Positions 50,696 through 54,300 of a DNA stretch of 54,300 nt are shown piece after piece (position 1 is the first letter of the stretch; every line of letters begins with the position of its first letter). The notes under the pieces were generated by a model. It worked only from the letters and a program-made list of their open reading frames with translations. It had not been told where the DNA came from and searched no databases. The stretch spans positions 1 to 54,300 of the forward strand of contig JAGYJW010000045.1 in NCBI GenBank assembly GCA_018401435.1, given 5' to 3'. The position numbers were made by a program, and so were the translations under genes. Origin of the DNA: Deltaproteobacteria bacterium. Lineage in GTDB: Bacteria > Myxococcota_A > UBA796 > UBA2385.

Positions 50696-52741
50696 ATGCG
50701 TCGCCCCTGGGAGCATGCGGTGATTCGACGGATCTGGTTCGGACTGGCCGGTGGCCTGATTGCGGGCGCCTTCGTGGGCTTGAGCGAGGCCCTCTACATC
50801 CTCGCGGGCTCCCCCACCGGCGAGTATGTGGCGCTGGTCTACAGCGCCCTGCTTTATGGGGCCATCGGCGCGGGCATGGGCACCGCGGCGGGCGTGGGCC
50901 TCGGCGTCTTGGGCCTCGTGCTCAAGAAGCTCAGCGACCCCATCGCCTGGACCCTGGCCTTCCTGGGCGTGCTCGGGCCGCTGGGCCTCGTGATCGCCCG
51001 CTACGTGGTCAACAAGGCCGTCTTCGCCGAGGCCGGCGTGCCCATGACCTGGAATCTGGGTCTGCTGGGCGCCTTTGGCCTCATCGCCGCGATCTCGTTG
51101 TGGGTGGGGCCCATCCTGCTCAGCCGCACCCCCCTCAAGGTCATGCTGGAGCCCCGGGGCACCTTTGCGGCCTATGGTGGAATCGTGGCTTTGGCGGCCC
51201 TCTTTTCCTTTGCGCCGGGGGGCGGTGCAGACGCCGCCCTGTCCTTTGAGGCCCCCGAAGCCACGCCGGCCTCGGGCGCCCCCGACATCGTGATGGTGGT
51301 GGTGGACACCCTGCGGGCCGACCACCTCGGCCTCTACGGCAACACGGCCGGGCTCTCGCCCAATATCGACCGACTGGCGGACGAGGCCGTCGTCTTCGAC
51401 CAGTACATCACCTCGGCATCCTGGACCCGCGCCAGCTTCGCCAGCCTCTACAGCTCCATGCTGCCCAGCGGCCACAAGTGCGTGCTCAAGGCCGAGGCCC
51501 TGCCCGACGACGTGGTCACCGTGGCCGAGGTCCTGTCCAAGCACGGCTATGTGACCGGCGGGCTGCCCAACAACATCAACGTCACCCGCTCCTTCAACTT
51601 CCAGCAGGGCTTCGACTTCTTCGAGTACCAGAAGCCCAGCTACATCTTCGGCGCGACCGAGAGCGCCGCCCAGCTCAGCATGTACAATGTGCTGCGCAAG
51701 CTGCGCGACCGCGTCGCGGGCGAAAACCGGCGGGTGACCGACTATTACCAGCCGGCCGAGGTGGTGCTCAAGCGGGCCCGGCAATTCGTCAGCGCCAACC
51801 GCGAAGCGGGCAACCGCTACATGCTCGTGGTGCACCTCATGGAGCCCCACGACCCCTACTTCGAGCACCCCTACAACGGCACCGCCGTGGGCCGGGCCTG
51901 GCACCCCAACCCCGACCCCAGCGAGGCCGAGCGCCTCAAGGGACTCTACCAGGGCGAGATCCGCTGGATGGACCAGGAGCTGGGCGGCTTCGTGGACTGG
52001 ATGAAGGCCGAAGGCGCCTGGAATGACACCCTCTTCGTGCTCACGGCCGACCACGGCGAAGAATTCAACGAGCACGGCGGCTGGTGGCATGGCATCACCC
52101 TCTACGACGAGCAGATCCACGTGCCCCTGGTCATGAAGCTCCCCGGCGCCGACCGCGGCGGCCAGCGGGTGCCCTGGCAGGTCCGGCAGATCGACGTGTC
52201 GCCCACCCTGGGCACCTACGCCCAGGCCGTGCTGCCGCCGCAATGGCAGGGCCAGAACCTGCTGGATGAGGATGTTCAGCGCACCCTCGACCTGCTGGCC
52301 GCACCCCCGGCCCCGACCCCCACCGACGTTCTGGACGCCCCAGAGGGCGAGGAGGCCGTCGCCCCGGCTGCCCCCGCCGTCGTCTCCGTGGAGACCCTGG
52401 AGCGCGTGGCCGTCGCCGAGCAGAACTTCGAAGGCAACGACCTGCAGGCCATCCGCCGGGCGGGGTGGAAGTATATCCACGCCAACGAGGGCAACCCCCG
52501 CGGCCTCCAGACCGACGAACTCTACCAGGTGTCCCAGGATCCCACCGAGCAGCGCAACCTGAGCGGCAGCGCCCTGGGCGAACAGGCCGAGCTGGCCAAG
52601 GAGATGGCCGCCATCATCCAGGCTTCCGCCGAGGGGGGCAGCGCCGGCGCCTCCGAGGTCACCATCTCCTGCGAGGAGTGCCAGAGCCTGATGGCGCTGG
52701 GCTACCAGGACAATTGCGACGCCGCCTGCGGCGGCCAGTGA
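50696..52741 (+). CDS. Membrane-bound alkaline-phosphatase-superfamily hydrolase (sulfatase-like)
   Basis: 681 residues, ATG at 50696. Five or six N-terminal helices (residues about 10-185) anchor a periplasmic hydrolase domain from about residue 197. Landmarks are IVMVVVDTLRADHLGLYG (metal Asp), TSASWTRASFASLYSSMLP (nucleophile region), VVHLMEPHDPYF, and LTADHGEEFNEHGGWWHG with the second metal pair. The nucleophile position holds Thr, not the Cys or Ser that becomes formylglycine, so a phospho-transferase or phosphohydrolase role fits better than a true sulfatase. A C-terminal segment has two Cys pairs. The next gene begins 1 bp after the stop. Confidence 0.88.
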   Translation: MRRPWEHAVIRRIWFGLAGGLIAGAFVGLSEALYILAGSPTGEYVALVYSALLYGAIGAGMGTAAGVGLGVLGLVLKKLSDPIAWTLAFLGVLGPLGLVIARYVVNKAVFAEAGVPMTWNLGLLGAFGLIAAISLWVGPILLSRTPLKVMLEPRGTFAAYGGIVALAALFSFAPGGGADAALSFEAPEATPASGAPDIVMVVVDTLRADHLGLYGNTAGLSPNIDRLADEAVVFDQYITSASWTRASFASLYSSMLPSGHKCVLKAEALPDDVVTVAEVLSKHGYVTGGLPNNINVTRSFNFQQGFDFFEYQKPSYIFGATESAAQLSMYNVLRKLRDRVAGENRRVTDYYQPAEVVLKRARQFVSANREAGNRYMLVVHLMEPHDPYFEHPYNGTAVGRAWHPNPDPSEAERLKGLYQGEIRWMDQELGGFVDWMKAEGAWNDTLFVLTADHGEEFNEHGGWWHGITLYDEQIHVPLVMKLPGADRGGQRVPWQVRQIDVSPTLGTYAQAVLPPQWQGQNLLDEDVQRTLDLLAAPPAPTPTDVLDAPEGEEAVAPAAPAVVSVETLERVAVAEQNFEGNDLQAIRRAGWKYIHANEGNPRGLQTDELYQVSQDPTEQRNLSGSALGEQAELAKEMAAIIQASAEGGSAGASEVTISCEECQSLMALGYQDNCDAACGGQ

Positions 52742-52742
52742 G

Positions 52743-54300
52743 TTGAGCCCCCGGGGCGCCCGCGTCCTGGTGGTGGGGCTGGATGGCGCCACCTGGGACC
52801 TCGCCGATCGCTACGTGGCTGAGGGGCGCATGCCGGTGCTTGAGGGCCTGCTGCGCCAGGGGGCCCGCGCGCCCCTCAACAGCACGACCCCCCCCATGAC
52901 CCTGCCCAGCTGGTCCAGCATGCTGACGGGCGCCAACCCCGGCCGTCATGGGATCTTCGACTTTGTGCGCCGCGATCCAAAGACCTGGCAGCTCGAATTC
53001 ACCAACGCCACCCACCGGCAGGTGCCCACCCTTCACCGGGTGCTGAGCGATCGCGGGGCGCGGGTGGCCAGCCTCGCCGTGCCCACCACCTGGCCCCCGG
53101 ATCCCCTCAATGGCGTGGTAATATCGGGCTTTGACAGTCCGGTATCAACGGGAATCGACGGCAGCTTCTGTCACCCCGCCTCGCTCTATGCCGAGGTGCA
53201 GCGCCGCTTTGGGGGCCTTCGCTTCGCGGACTTCCAAGAGAGCGAGATCGGGCCGGGCTGGCACGAGGCCGCGCTGGCGTCGCTGCTGCGCGAGATCCCC
53301 CGCAAAGAGGCCATCGGCCAGTGGTTGATGGGCCAGGAGCGCTTCGATATCTTCATGTTGCTCTTTGGCGAGAGCGACACGGTCAGCCACCACTTCTGGA
53401 TGTTCCAGGACCCCGATTCGCCCCGCCACCCTGAGCGCTGGTTTGGCCGCCGGCTGCCGGGCGCCCTGCGGCAGGCCATCGCCGCGGTCTACAGCCGCCT
53501 GGACCAGGCGGTGGGCCGGCTGATCGACGCGGCCCAACCCGATGTGGTCTGCCTGTGCTCCGACCACGGCTTTGGTGGGGCGGGCGAGCATGTGCTCTAC
53601 CTCAACCGCTACCTCGAATCGCAGGGCTGGCTGCGCTACCAGCGGCAGGTGCGCGTGGAGGGGCTGCGCAGCGGATCGGGGCTGCTCGACCGGGGCCGGC
53701 AGGCCGCCTTGCGCCACCTGCCCGCGGCGGCCCAGGGGCGGCTCTTCCGCCTGTTGCCCGACGGCCTGGTGGGTCGAATCGAGGCCCGCTCCCGCTATGG
53801 CGACGTGGATCGCGGCCAGACCCGGGCCATCTCCGACGAGATGAACTATGCGGCAACCCTCCACCTTGAAGTGCCCCAGAGTGACCGCCAGCAAGCCATT
53901 TCGGAGTTGGCGCCGCTGCTGCTGGATTGGGAGGTCGAGGGGCAGAGGGTGGTGACCGCGGTGCACCGGCGCGAGGATCTCTACGAGGGGCCCGCCACCG
54001 GCCTGTCGCCAGACCTGGTCCTCGATCTCGCCCTGCGTGACGGCTACTCCTACACCCTGCTGCCCAGCGGCCGAGCGGCGCCGGGCCAGAGCTTCCGGCG
54101 GCTGTCGCCCGAGGAGCATGTTGGGGGCAAGGGCCTGGGCATGAACGGATCCCACCGCCAGCACGGGCTGCTGCTGCTGGCGGGGGCAGGCGTGAAGGCC
54201 GGAGCCGAGGTCGCCGCGGGCATGCCCGACATCGCGCCCACCTTGCTGCACTTGATGGGCGAGGCCATCCCCGCCCATATGGACGGCCGCGTGATCGGCG
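52743..54300 (+). CDS. Type I phosphodiesterase-like hydrolase (3' end off window)
   Basis: At least 519 codons from TTG at 52743; the frame is open to the window end. It begins ARVLVVGLDGATWDLADRY (metal Asp), then TPPMTLPSWSSMLTGANPG with Thr as nucleophile, FGESDTVSHHFWMF and CLCSDHGFGGAGEHV (metal ligands), and late GSHRQHGLLLLAG with the last His. This is the nucleotide pyrophosphatase/phosphodiesterase branch of the alkaline-phosphatase superfamily. There is no N-terminal signal, so the enzyme may be cytoplasmic or anchored through its missing C-terminus. Coupled to the upstream sulfatase-like gene. Confidence 0.86.
   Translation, partial: MSPRGARVLVVGLDGATWDLADRYVAEGRMPVLEGLLRQGARAPLNSTTPPMTLPSWSSMLTGANPGRHGIFDFVRRDPKTWQLEFTNATHRQVPTLHRVLSDRGARVASLAVPTTWPPDPLNGVVISGFDSPVSTGIDGSFCHPASLYAEVQRRFGGLRFADFQESEIGPGWHEAALASLLREIPRKEAIGQWLMGQERFDIFMLLFGESDTVSHHFWMFQDPDSPRHPERWFGRRLPGALRQAIAAVYSRLDQAVGRLIDAAQPDVVCLCSDHGFGGAGEHVLYLNRYLESQGWLRYQRQVRVEGLRSGSGLLDRGRQAALRHLPAAAQGRLFRLLPDGLVGRIEARSRYGDVDRGQTRAISDEMNYAATLHLEVPQSDRQQAISELAPLLLDWEVEGQRVVTAVHRREDLYEGPATGLSPDLVLDLALRDGYSYTLLPSGRAAPGQSFRRLSPEEHVGGKGLGMNGSHRQHGLLLLAGAGVKAGAEVAAGMPDIAPTLLHLMGEAIPAHMDGRVIG

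Overview
The window is a GC-rich bacterial chromosome segment, read here as a member of the Myxococcota or a related former-deltaproteobacterial lineage. This is an inference from style: about 15 predicted lipoproteins whose lipobox cysteine is often followed by low-complexity Asp/Gly/Thr linkers, MopE-like metal-binding motifs with FG-GAP repeats, a von Willebrand A lipoprotein, IPT/TIG and CARDB-like extracellular modules, FadL- and OmpA-type outer-membrane proteins, and a mitochondrial-type aconitase. No rRNA, tRNA or CRISPR array was found. Both ends cut a gene: a GT-C-like membrane protein on the left (minus strand, C-terminus missing) and an alkaline-phosphatase-superfamily hydrolase on the right (C-terminus missing).

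Layout. 1-2.3 kb: GT-C-like membrane protein and a TlpA-type thioredoxin lipoprotein. 2.5-10.4 kb: a tightly coupled five-gene operon of surface or periplasmic proteins (IPT-like lipoprotein, GATase-like lipoprotein, VWA lipoprotein with an inserted lamin-tail domain, Cys-rich lipoprotein, 916-residue CARDB-like lipoprotein), ending in a strong bidirectional terminator. 10.5-15.6 kb: GYF_2/SH3-like membrane-anchored protein, N-formylglutamate amidohydrolase-like enzyme, a small unknown protein, a frame-broken polytopic membrane protein and a BtuF-like binding protein. 15.7-18.2 kb: FadL-type porin and a frame-broken thioredoxin lipoprotein. 18.4-19.6 kb: a decayed IS630-family element with TA target duplication, inserted exactly in the stop codon of a bestrophin-type channel gene. 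20.6-22.2 kb: a LysR regulator divergent from a SAM methyltransferase. 22.3-26.2 kb: DGT-linker lipoprotein, class I/II aminotransferase and OmpA-type protein. 26.3-30 kb: an HTTM (gamma-carboxylase-like) gene pair, psd, lgt and a small lipoprotein. 30-36 kb: a frame-broken Rossmann-like gene, Cys-rich lipoprotein, esterase lipoprotein, aconitase and a DUF4397-type lipoprotein. 36-40 kb: a malQ - rhodanese - lipoprotein - LPG-synthase-like operon and a 53-residue acid-free basic protein. 40.2-46.5 kb: a D,D-carboxypeptidase, an FG-GAP lipoprotein, a GT4 glycosyltransferase and a frame-broken beta-propeller. 46.5-54.3 kb: TIG lipoprotein, MurJ-like flippase, secreted unknown and two alkaline-phosphatase-superfamily hydrolases.

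The common theme is the cell envelope: lipoprotein maturation (lgt), phospholipid synthesis (psd), a MurJ-like flippase, peptidoglycan trimming, glycosyltransferases and many exported lipoproteins. Housekeeping metabolism is represented by aconitase and MalQ. Four genes contain frame breaks (eight in all), most of them beside G/C runs; long-read or assembly indels explain these at least as well as true decay, and raw reads should be checked before calling pseudogenes. I did not identify a certain new system. The best candidate for something undescribed is the five-gene surface operon at 2572-10419, with its VWA domain split by a lamin-tail domain.
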